Shown: positions 26,572 through 33,782 of the stretch, piece after piece | How positions within the stretch are numbered: the first letter of the stretch is position 1 | Layout of the letters: each line of letters begins with the position of its first letter | Source of the DNA: Alphaproteobacteria bacterium | Lineage (GTDB): Bacteria; Pseudomonadota; Alphaproteobacteria; GCA-016699305 | Direction of reading: 5' to 3' | Assembly (NCBI GenBank): GCA_016699305.1 | Contig: CP064970.1 | Location: 1,860,001 to 1,924,000, forward strand | Length of the DNA stretch: 64,000 nt | The notes under the pieces: model-generated | Database searches by the model: none | Told to the model about the DNA's origin: nothing | What the model saw: the letters and a program-made list of their open reading frames with translations, nothing else | Translations under genes and position numbers: made by a program

Positions 26572-28226
26572 TGATAACTCCATGTCTCACTGATGGGCTG
26601 ATTGCCCATTTGTAACGTCGCACGCAATTCCGTCACTTCGCGCCCGGGCGGCGTGAAGAAAAAGAACGCGCGCCATCCGCCCTGCGGCGACAAACCCGGA
26701 TTGCGTTGGACTACCACGGGCGAGACTTGCCCTCCGCTTGACCAGACCGAGAGGCTAGGCGTCTCCCCTGCACTCAGGTTATCCAAGGCCCCACCGGCGA
26801 AATCAAGAATAAAGCGCATATTGCGGGGCGAATCGCCCTTTCCGATGCGCGTGGCCTCGACCCGTGCCAAATTGGGCGGCGCGGGCACATCGTTTCCCCA
26901 ATACAAGCGATAGGCCAGGTTATACTCCGCCTTTGCCGAGATGGGCTTTTCCGGGACCCAATAGGCGACGATGTTGTCATGAATCTCGCTATCGGTCGGT
27001 ATCTCCACCAACTGCACAGATCCCTTGCCCCATGCGCCTTGCGGCTCGACCCACAAACTGGGCCGCTTATCGTAATGGGCCTCCAGGTCCTGATAGTTGT
27101 TAAAATCGCGATCGCGCTGCATCAGGCCAAAGCCGCGCGGATTCTCATCTTGGAACGAACTGACGCGCAGCTCGGGCGGATTATTCAGAGGTCGCCACAG
27201 CCATTCACCCGCGCCGGTCGCCAGCTCCAGCCCATCCGAGTCATGGACTTCGGGCCTGAAATCATCAACGCCCACGCGCTGGTTCTCGCCGAATTGATAC
27301 ATGCTGGTCAAAGGCGCAATGCCCAGACGTTCGATCGGCTTGCGTGTGTATAGTCGCGCCAGCACATCCATCACCGTGGTCTCGCCCGGCGTGACCTCAA
27401 AACGATACGCCCCAGCCACGCTGGCGCTGTCCAGAAGAGCGTAAACGGTAAAGCGGCGATCCCCCGGCTCGGGCCGTTGCACCCAGAATTCACGAAAAAC
27501 GGGGAATTCCTCGCCCTTGGCCAAGGCGGTATCGATGGCCAGCCCCCGCGCCGATTTGCCGTAATGCTGTCCGCGTCCCAAAGAGCGGAAATAACTGGCG
27601 CCCAGGAATACCAGCACCTCGTCCAAACGATCAGGACGCAGGAAACGCCCATGCACCCGCAAACCGGCATAGCCCAGATCCTCAGGCGCGGCGGAGGGCG
27701 GACTGAGTCTGCCGTAGTCGAACAATTCGGACAAATAAGGCACCGGACGCGCCAAGCCGCCCACCACCTCATGGACTATGATTTTTTGACGATACAGGCC
27801 GCCGCGATGGAAGAACTGCATCTGATAGGGCAAGTCTTCCTCATGCCATAAGGATTTTTCTGGGCGATAGCGCAAGTCGCGGTAGCCGTCATAATCCAAA
27901 TTGGCCAGCCATTCCGGCAGGGCCTCGGACGGAGGGGCAAAGGGCTTGCGCGCCAAAAGCTTGGCTTTATCGATCAGTTGATCGTAGGAAAACGGCACGC
28001 CGCCTTCGGTCTTGCGCCGGGGGACGGAGGCGACCGTCGCGGCGGCGGCGGCACCCTTGCGCGGGCGGGCTTGATCGCCTTCCGCTGGAGGGGCGGCTTT
28101 GATCGCCGGAGTCTTAGGCGCGGGGGCAGAGACGGGAGGCGGCGTCTGGGCCATGGCCAGCGAAGCCAGCCCCATCCATGCCACCAGCGCACCCACACCG
28201 ATCCTTATGCGTTTTTGCATCGCCAT
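26559..28226 (-). CDS. opgG: Periplasmic glucan biosynthesis protein OpgG
   Basis: OpgG acts in the periplasm on the nascent beta-glucan made by OpgH. The 555-residue protein has a signal peptide (ending ASLAMAQ), a low-complexity Pro/Ala linker to about residue 70, and then the OpgG/MdoG domain. That domain includes PFSYDQLIDKAKLLARKPF, GYRDLRYRPEKSLW, ASYFRSLGRGQHYGKSARGLAIDTA and NPRGFGLMQRDRDFNNYQDLEAHY. The ATG at 28226 follows AAGGAG with 10-base spacing; a GTG lies one codon upstream. It is the first gene of opgG-orf-opgH-AEC. Confidence 0.94.
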   Translation of the reverse strand: MAMQKRIRIGVGALVAWMGLASLAMAQTPPPVSAPAPKTPAIKAAPPAEGDQARPRKGAAAAATVASVPRRKTEGGVPFSYDQLIDKAKLLARKPFAPPSEALPEWLANLDYDGYRDLRYRPEKSLWHEEDLPYQMQFFHRGGLYRQKIIVHEVVGGLARPVPYLSELFDYGRLSPPSAAPEDLGYAGLRVHGRFLRPDRLDEVLVFLGASYFRSLGRGQHYGKSARGLAIDTALAKGEEFPVFREFWVQRPEPGDRRFTVYALLDSASVAGAYRFEVTPGETTVMDVLARLYTRKPIERLGIAPLTSMYQFGENQRVGVDDFRPEVHDSDGLELATGAGEWLWRPLNNPPELRVSSFQDENPRGFGLMQRDRDFNNYQDLEAHYDKRPSLWVEPQGAWGKGSVQLVEIPTDSEIHDNIVAYWVPEKPISAKAEYNLAYRLYWGNDVPAPPNLARVEATRIGKGDSPRNMRFILDFAGGALDNLSAGETPSLSVWSSGGQVSPVVVQRNPGLSPQGGWRAFFFFTPPGREVTELRATLQMGNQPISETWSYQWSR

Positions 28227-28462
28227 CACGCCCCATCTCCTTGAATTTCTGACAGAGTTGATCCCAGAAGGGGCCTATCCGACATAGTATGTTGAACCTG
28301 CCAGATAGGTTACGAAACCCGTGTGTCATTCCTCGGACGATCCGATGGCTTTTTCATGGCACAGACCGATAAAACCATGCACAATTCCAAGTGGCAAGGA
28401 AACCGATTCGCGTTTCCGTTATTGTCGTTGCGACACCCACTTTCGAAAAGGAACCCCAAGCG

Positions 28463-29251
28463 ATGAGCTATGAAACCTTGAATGTGGAAACACTGGGCGA
28501 GGGCATGGCACGGGTGTGCCGCATCACCTTGAACCGCCCGGCGGCCTTGAACGCCCTGTCCGACCAATTGATGACGGAATTGGGCCAGGCGGTGGACGCC
28601 GCCGAAGCCGACGACACCGTTGGCGCGATTATCCTGACAGGCAGCGAAAAGGCCTTTGCCGCCGGCGCGGATATCAAGGAAATGGCTGGCTTGTCGTTTC
28701 AAGAGGCCTATTCAGGCAATTTCATCACCCGCAATTGGGAGCGCGTGTCGCGTTGCCGCAAGCCAGTGATCGCCGCCATATCGGGCTTTGCCTTGGGCGG
28801 CGGGTGCGAATTGGCGATGATGACGGATATCATCCTGGCCGCCGACACCGCCAAATTCAGTCAGCCGGAAATCAATCTGGGCATCATCCCCGGCTGCGGC
28901 GGCACCCAGCGCCTCACGCGCGCCGTGGGCAAAGCCAAGGCGATGGACATGATCCTAACCGGCCGCATGATCGACGCCACCGAGGCCGCCGCCATCGGCC
29001 TGGTCAGCCGCGTGATCCCCGCCGCCGACTTACAAGCCGAGGCGCTCAAGGTCGCCCAAAAGATCGCTGCCTTCTCGCGCCCCAGCGTGATGATGGCCAA
29101 AGAGGCCGTGAACCGCGCCTTTGAAACCACCTTGGCCGAAGGCGTCACCTTTGAGCGCCGCTTGTTCCACGCCACCTTCGCCACCGCCGACCAGAAAGAA
29201 GGCATGGCCGCCTTTTCTGAAAAGCGTCCGGCAAAGTTCACGAATAAGTAA
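28463..29251 (+). CDS. Enoyl-CoA hydratase (crotonase family)
   Basis: The enzyme hydrates trans-2-enoyl-CoA in fatty-acid or amino-acid degradation. The 262-residue protein carries the crotonase landmarks: LNRPAALNALS, the oxyanion-hole AAGADIKEM, GFALGGGCELAMMTD with the first catalytic Glu and PEINLGIIPGCGGTQRL with the second. Both glutamates are present, so it should be a true hydratase. The ATG at 28463 follows AAAGGAACC. It is monocistronic and divergent from opgG, with its own terminator at 29270. The natural chain-length preference cannot be stated. Confidence 0.93.
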   Translation: MSYETLNVETLGEGMARVCRITLNRPAALNALSDQLMTELGQAVDAAEADDTVGAIILTGSEKAFAAGADIKEMAGLSFQEAYSGNFITRNWERVSRCRKPVIAAISGFALGGGCELAMMTDIILAADTAKFSQPEINLGIIPGCGGTQRLTRAVGKAKAMDMILTGRMIDATEAAAIGLVSRVIPAADLQAEALKVAQKIAAFSRPSVMMAKEAVNRAFETTLAEGVTFERRLFHATFATADQKEGMAAFSEKRPAKFTNK

Positions 29252-29269
29252 AAATCAATCTCTAAGAAC

Positions 29270-29312
29270 CCAGCCCCGGACGAACATCAAAGCGCCCGGG
29301 GCTGGTTTTTTT
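29270..29312 (+). terminator. Intrinsic terminator after enoyl-CoA hydratase
   Basis: CCAGCCCCGG (29270-29279) pairs perfectly with CCGGGGCTGG (29296-29305), a 10-bp stem with a 16-base loop, and seven T residues follow. The minus-strand solenoid gene ends at 29317, so the terminator also separates the two convergent transcripts. Confidence 0.92.
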
Positions 29313-29316
29313 GTAT

Positions 29317-30777
29317 TTATGGCTGGGCCGTTGCGTCGAATTTTTGCATAAACCGACCATATGTCAGAATCGGTGGACGTTTGGGCGCAGATTGCGCTTG
29401 TGCCGATAGCCGCAAACTGAGTACCCGCCGGGTATGTTGCATCCAGTTACACGCCGTGGACTGCACGATGGACAGACCCGGAATGTCAGCACATGCATCT
29501 GTATTACTTTCGTTGCGCAAGACATGTGCGGCAATCCCGCCTACGAGGTCGCCATAGGAGGCATCATTCATCATGTGCCACAGAAGACGGACCGCCTGGC
29601 TCGGGCGATCAACGATGTAGCGTTCCGCTATTTCTTGAAACGTGGTCGCGAGAAACATCTTCTTTCTCGAAGAGCTCAGCGCGCCATACACATATTCGAA
29701 AGCTGACTTCGGATCGATCTTGTAATATTCCAATGTGAGGTTTTGGAAGAGTTTCTTTGCTGAATCTCCCGCCGCAGAATTTTCGTCTGCCCACGCCAAG
29801 ACGCCCCGGACGCCCTCAAGAGCCGTGGTCATAGGGGCCGCCGGATCTGCCGCAGCGTGTTCATTCCTATCTTTCGTTATCTTTCCTGTCTGCCGACTGT
29901 GTTCCGCAACGAACTGTTCGGCTTGTGAAGAGGCATCGCGCGAATCCGTTTGACTGGGTCGAATCTTCGCCAACTGCGGGGCCAGTGTCAGGATAGAGCT
30001 GATTGCTAAATTTTCCGCCGCAGTACCAGGATCGGCACATTTTCCAATCAACGTGACAACCTCGTAGGCAGCATGGGGATCGGTATCAAAAAACTGGCCA
30101 ACATAGTCTTGGAACCGCGTCATGATATCCGCCTGCATCTTTTCACCAGGCCGAGCCCTGTCATACGCCACCGCCAATCCATGCAGGGCGCTAGCAGGTC
30201 TCACCAGAAAGATGCCTTCAGAATATTCGTAGAGTTTTTCGACCACCAATTCTTCATATTCAGGGTCATTTTCCACATAACCCACCGCCTTCGCCAAACG
30301 ATAAAAGGTCTTGATCGGATCAAAGCCAAATACGCGATTTGCATGGCCCGCCATCCCCTCTACGGCGCGCAGCCGCATTCGAGATGGCGTTTTCTGACCG
30401 CCCGAGACTTCTAGCAGTTTAGCAAAGGCCTGTTTGGGCCTGGCGTTCATATAATCTGCGGTCAAGGCGGAAAAGCAAGATTCCAACTGGGATGATACAT
30501 CCCCATCGTCGACACAAGCAGCCCGAACCAAGGCATCAACGGCGGGTTCGAAATATCCGTTATCCTGCATCTGGTTGATCACCAGCATCAATGGCCTAAT
30601 GGCCTTAAGATTACCTTTCTTGATCTTCCGGCCCAATAGATCGGCCGCCGATGTCAGTGCCGTTTCATCTCCGCTTTCCATGGCCTCCGCTACTTTGGGC
30701 AAGATCGGCAACAGTGCCACCTCATGAACCGTGGCCATCATGGCGTTGAGAGAAAAAATTTCGGTGATCCCGCGCAT
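29317..30777 (-). CDS. Alpha-solenoid repeat protein of unknown function
   Basis: The 486-residue protein is soluble and helical, built of repeats whose second helix starts with the pattern (D/R)P-x-x-A/T-F/L/Y. Clear copies are ARPKQAFAKLL, FDPIKTFYRLA, VRPASALHGLA and TDPHAAYEVV, whose prolines lie at residues 114, 154, 194 and 234, an exact 40-residue period. Further copies are IDPKSAFEYV (356) and DRPSQAVRLL (392). A low-complexity stretch at about 275-315 splits the array. The start at 30777 follows AAGGAG with 9-base spacing; the frame is open 22 codons further up. Composition is lower in GC than the core genes. Function unknown. Confidence 0.72.
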   Translation of the reverse strand: MRGITEIFSLNAMMATVHEVALLPILPKVAEAMESGDETALTSAADLLGRKIKKGNLKAIRPLMLVINQMQDNGYFEPAVDALVRAACVDDGDVSSQLESCFSALTADYMNARPKQAFAKLLEVSGGQKTPSRMRLRAVEGMAGHANRVFGFDPIKTFYRLAKAVGYVENDPEYEELVVEKLYEYSEGIFLVRPASALHGLAVAYDRARPGEKMQADIMTRFQDYVGQFFDTDPHAAYEVVTLIGKCADPGTAAENLAISSILTLAPQLAKIRPSQTDSRDASSQAEQFVAEHSRQTGKITKDRNEHAAADPAAPMTTALEGVRGVLAWADENSAAGDSAKKLFQNLTLEYYKIDPKSAFEYVYGALSSSRKKMFLATTFQEIAERYIVDRPSQAVRLLWHMMNDASYGDLVGGIAAHVLRNESNTDACADIPGLSIVQSTACNWMQHTRRVLSLRLSAQAQSAPKRPPILTYGRFMQKFDATAQP

Positions 30778-30909
30778 ATTCCTGGACTCCTTGCGATCAT
30801 TTGTTGAGCCAACCATACGGAGTTGGAATAGAATATCCGTCATGGCAAGGCAATTGTTTCAATTGCCACTTTTCGAGTGGCTGGAATTACAGAAGATTGA
30901 GGAAACCAC

Positions 30910-31650
30910 CTACATGCTATTTTTAGGAAGAGCGATGGCCGCCCCAGAGTATTGCGGTCGTTTTGCAGAGCCATTCTGGTGTATAGCATTCATGATCAAT
31001 GAAAGCCGCGCTGTCTCGCGAACGCCATGCGCCACACTCATATTGTCATGCACTTTGTGCAAAGTTTGCGCAATCTGTTGTGCGCGGTCGGGGTGATGAG
31101 AACCCGCATAAGGCAAAGAGTCACATGCTGTCCGACGAACATCGTCATGCACATCATGTAGCGCGGCAGAACAGATCATGTCGATGCTATCACCAGCCAG
31201 GTCGTCAGACATATAACGAGCGGCGACACCCAACATTTGTATGGCGCGGACACGGAGCATCGGCGATTCTTCGGCCAGGGCTTCTTGAGCAATCTCTTGG
31301 ACCGTTTGCATATGTTGTGGACATTTTTTAATCGCCACAAACAGCAAGAGCGACGCGAAGAAGCCTTTTTGTGCATTCGAGCGATCCGAACACGCATCTT
31401 CGCCCTGATCCGTTAAATCCCAGATACAAAAGGATCTGGCGATATCTTCCATATCCGAACGATGCATGCGCTCGCCCGGATTGTCATACATGATGTGCAA
31501 ATGTTCCGCATAGCAATCTTCTTCTGATGTGAAATATTCTCTATCTAGCCGCTCTCTGGCAGCCAGGGATGTCTCATACAAACGCGACACTGATTCCGCC
31601 GCCTGACGAGCAGAGCGAACAAATGACGAGGGCTGGGATTTTGCGAGCAT
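30910..31650 (-). CDS. HEAT-repeat-like protein of unknown function
   Basis: The 246-residue protein is helical. It contains HEAT-type helices around residues 118-205, for example SPMLRVRAIQMLGVAARYM and HDVHDDVRRTACDSLPYAG, with the D-x-V-R-x-x-A pattern. The N-terminal part is charged and may be a helical linker. The start at 31650 has GGAG 6 bases upstream; the ATG four codons earlier (31662) lacks one. It lies 132 bases upstream of the larger solenoid gene on the same strand, so the two may be one transcription unit. No enzymatic motif is visible. The low GC suggests an accessory gene. Confidence 0.65.
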   Translation of the reverse strand: MLAKSQPSSFVRSARQAAESVSRLYETSLAARERLDREYFTSEEDCYAEHLHIMYDNPGERMHRSDMEDIARSFCIWDLTDQGEDACSDRSNAQKGFFASLLLFVAIKKCPQHMQTVQEIAQEALAEESPMLRVRAIQMLGVAARYMSDDLAGDSIDMICSAALHDVHDDVRRTACDSLPYAGSHHPDRAQQIAQTLHKVHDNMSVAHGVRETARLSLIMNAIHQNGSAKRPQYSGAAIALPKNSM

Positions 31651-31709
31651 CTCTTTCTCCATTATTGAAGGATTGATTTATATCGATAAAGAAAGAATGT
31701 AAAGCCCCC

Positions 31710-31856
31710 TTATATTCCATCAAAAAGGCGCTTGATCAAACCATGCCGTTGATGGCCCGGGGGGAAGTCGTCCATAGTCACGAAAAGCTGGAAGCCGCAT
31801 TTCAGGTAAAATCCCTGCGCCTCCTCGCTCACTACCTCATCCCGGAAAACTACGCC
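31710..31856 (-). pseudogene. C-terminal remnant of a GNAT N-acetyltransferase
   Basis: Forty-eight codons before a TAA at 31710-31712 read as the end of a GNAT protein: SEEAQGFYLKCGFQLF matches the usual alpha4-beta region (A-x-x-FY-x-K-x-GF), and MDDFPPGHQRHGLIKRL matches the DFPPGH...LRKxL ending found in many GNAT enzymes. An in-frame stop lies directly upstream of the first codon and no continuation is found in other frames. The acetyl-CoA binding part is gone, so the gene is dead. Confidence 0.72.
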
Positions 31857-32160
31857 TTACGACAAAATCAGTTCTTATCTATCTTTAGTTAAGTGTCTTC
31901 TTTTTTTTACGGTTGATTACCGTATTTTTGTATAAGAGCACTTCTCAAAACCGGGATTTTAGAAGGCGCGGGTGGAAGATAAGGCCAGTCGCGGAGTCCG
32001 ATCACATCAAGAACGTCAATCGTGAGATGTTATAGGCGATATTGTCCATACCGAATTCTTGAGGGATGCAATGAAACCTGCTACATTCAGGGCTATGCCC
32101 TATTTACAAACTTGTATGTTCGTCAACACGGTGCGTCCTCTATGTGTCCGTAAGGGGTGC
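31857..32160. other. AT-rich intergenic stretch upstream of serS
   Basis: No gene is supported here. TACGGT and ACCGTA (31908-31924) form a small hairpin followed by TTTTT on the plus strand, possibly a weak terminator left from lost sequence. A probable serS promoter lies at 32059-32087. AGGGC-TAT-GCCCT (32089-32101) can form a short hairpin at the start of the predicted transcript. Confidence 0.4.
32059..32087 (+). promoter_or_regulatory. Predicted sigma-70 promoter of the serS leader
   Basis: TTGAGG at 32059-32064 and TACATT at 32082-32087 are separated by 17 bases, a good match to -35 and -10 boxes. Transcription would begin near 32094, giving a leader of about 225 bases before serS and placing the leader ORF about 65 bases in. 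Confidence 0.45.
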
Positions 32161-32235
32161 ATGGGTGTGCGTTTATCGTCGTCGTCGCGTGGCGGGGTTT
32201 TGGCTCCGTGCGGCGTGGCGAAGGGTGCGCGTTAA
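32161..32235 (+). CDS. Putative serine-rich leader peptide upstream of serS
   Basis: A 24-codon ORF starts with ATG at 32161, preceded by AAGGGG, and ends with TAA at 32233-32235, 84 bases before serS. Codons 6-9 (32176-32187) are four successive TCG serine codons. This is the arrangement of leader peptides that sense charged tRNA by ribosome stalling, here next to the gene for the synthetase that charges tRNA-Ser. Downstream bases contain complementary segments able to alter access to the serS ribosome-binding site, described in the next entry. The peptide is too short for homology-based support. The case rests on codon content, ribosome-binding site and position. Confidence 0.7.
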   Translation: MGVRLSSSSRGGVLAPCGVAKGAR

Positions 32236-32314
32236 AGACTTCCTCTCCTTCAATACGAAACGGCACGCAGCGAACCCCGTTCCGCTGGCTCCGTTCCCTA
32301 TGACTCTAGGAGAG
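32193..32314 (+). promoter_or_regulatory. serS: Candidate serine-responsive attenuator in the serS leader
   Basis: Two perfect 7-base complementary pairs are visible. CGGGGTT (32193-32199), just after the Ser codons, can pair with AACCCCG (32273-32279). CTCTCCT (32243-32249), just after the leader stop, can pair with AGGAGAG (32308-32314), which is the serS Shine-Dalgarno sequence. A third, local hairpin CAGCG...CGCTG overlaps the AACCCCG segment. No U-run follows, so control by masking of the ribosome-binding site is more likely than transcription termination. Which state ribosome stalling favours cannot be settled by eye. Confidence 0.5.
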
Positions 32315-32319
32315 ATGAC

Positions 32320-33558
32320 ATGATTGACATCAACATTCTGCGTGACGATCCGGCCCGTGTGCGTGGCCTGTGCGAAAAACGTGGCTTGCCTGTAAATGTG
32401 GACGAGCTGCTTGCTTGCGATGCTCAGTGGCGCGCTTTGCAAACACAAATCCAGCACGTGCGCCACGCCCAGAAAAAAGCAAGCGCTGCAGGCGATATAG
32501 AACAGGCCATCATCTTGAAACGGCAAGCAGATGCACTGCAACAGCAGTTTCAAGACGTCGATCAACAGCGCCGTCACGCTTTGGACGGGTTGCCCAATCT
32601 GTTGGCGCCGGATACGCCAGGTGGCGTGAGCGATGCGCAAAATGTCGAGATTCAACGCTGGGGAACACCTCGGAATGTCGATTTTGTGCCCCAGACCCAT
32701 GATGCGTTGGGGATAGCGCTGGGTATCCTAGACATCAAACGCGCCACAAGGATATGCGGTAGAGGGTTTTACTATTGGATCGGTGACGGCGCGCGCTTGA
32801 TGGCGGCTGTCTATCGGTTGGCCGAAGATTTCCTGATGGAACGCGGCTTCACGCCGATGCGAACGCCGTTGCTGACGCAGGATATCTCTTTCTATGGAAC
32901 GGGCTATCTTCCTTTTTCCCAGGATGATCTATTTCGTCTGAAGGAGCACGATCTGGCGCTGATCGGCACATCCGAACAAACCATGGTGGCCTATCATCAC
33001 GACGAGGTGCTGGAAGAAAGGGTTCTGCCTTTATGTTACACGGCCTACAGCCCGTGTTTCCGGTCCGAAGCAGGCGGCGCGGGGCGCATGACGCGCGGCG
33101 CTTTTCGGATGCATCAATTCCATAAGCAAGAGCAGATCGTCTTTTGCGCTCCCGAGGATTCCGAGCGTTGGCATGGCATATGCCAGCAAAACGCCCAGGA
33201 TTTTGTCGAGCTGTTGGATATTCCCTATCGCACGGTGCGGGTATGTGCGGGTGATATGGGCGCGCCTGGCTATAAGAAATATGACATCGAGGCTTGGTTC
33301 CCAGGCTTTGACGCCTACCGGGAGACCCATTCCAACACAAATCTGCTGGATTTCCAGACGCGCCGCCTGAATATCCAAGCCGTGATAGGCAAGCGGCGGG
33401 TATTCCCCCACACCATCTCTGCCACCCTGGCCACCGACCGCTTAATCCTGGCTTTGATGGAAAATAACCAGGATAAACAAGGTCATATCCGGATTCCTCA
33501 GGCCTTGCGCGCATATATGGGGGGACACATGGAAATAAGCCAACGGGGTGTCCCCTAG
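32320..33558 (+). CDS. serS: Seryl-tRNA synthetase, atypical form
   Basis: SerRS charges tRNA-Ser, and also tRNA-Sec where present. The 412-residue class II enzyme has the N-terminal coiled-coil tRNA-binding arm (about residues 25-100), motif 1 around ERGFTPMRTPLL, and motif 2 CFRSEAGGAGRMTRGAFRMHQFHKQE. Motif 3 is HTISATLATDRLILALMENNQ. It keeps the Arg but lacks the N-G-S-G glycines of the usual form. The N-terminus MIDINILRDDPARV differs from the MHDIKxIRxNP type I associate with alphaproteobacterial SerRS. The usual tatC-surE neighbours are absent. It starts at 32320, 5 bases after AGGAGAG. It may be a transferred or second SerRS. Confidence 0.93.
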   Translation: MIDINILRDDPARVRGLCEKRGLPVNVDELLACDAQWRALQTQIQHVRHAQKKASAAGDIEQAIILKRQADALQQQFQDVDQQRRHALDGLPNLLAPDTPGGVSDAQNVEIQRWGTPRNVDFVPQTHDALGIALGILDIKRATRICGRGFYYWIGDGARLMAAVYRLAEDFLMERGFTPMRTPLLTQDISFYGTGYLPFSQDDLFRLKEHDLALIGTSEQTMVAYHHDEVLEERVLPLCYTAYSPCFRSEAGGAGRMTRGAFRMHQFHKQEQIVFCAPEDSERWHGICQQNAQDFVELLDIPYRTVRVCAGDMGAPGYKKYDIEAWFPGFDAYRETHSNTNLLDFQTRRLNIQAVIGKRRVFPHTISATLATDRLILALMENNQDKQGHIRIPQALRAYMGGHMEISQRGVP

Positions 33559-33782
33559 GGGACGTTGATCGGTCATGAAGCGGGGCAGAAGCGTGTGCAA
33601 GCCTTGACGCGGGCTATTCGTTTCCCCTAATCTGCCTTTGTTCATGAACCATGTTTTGGCATGACGGCACGGCCCCTGGAGGGACGTGTTCCCGCCGGTC
33701 CGCGAGTGTCGCGCACCGGCGCGCTGGCGTTTGGGGCATGACAACGAAGGATGAAGGCAGGAAAGGGCAAGGCACAAGGCGC

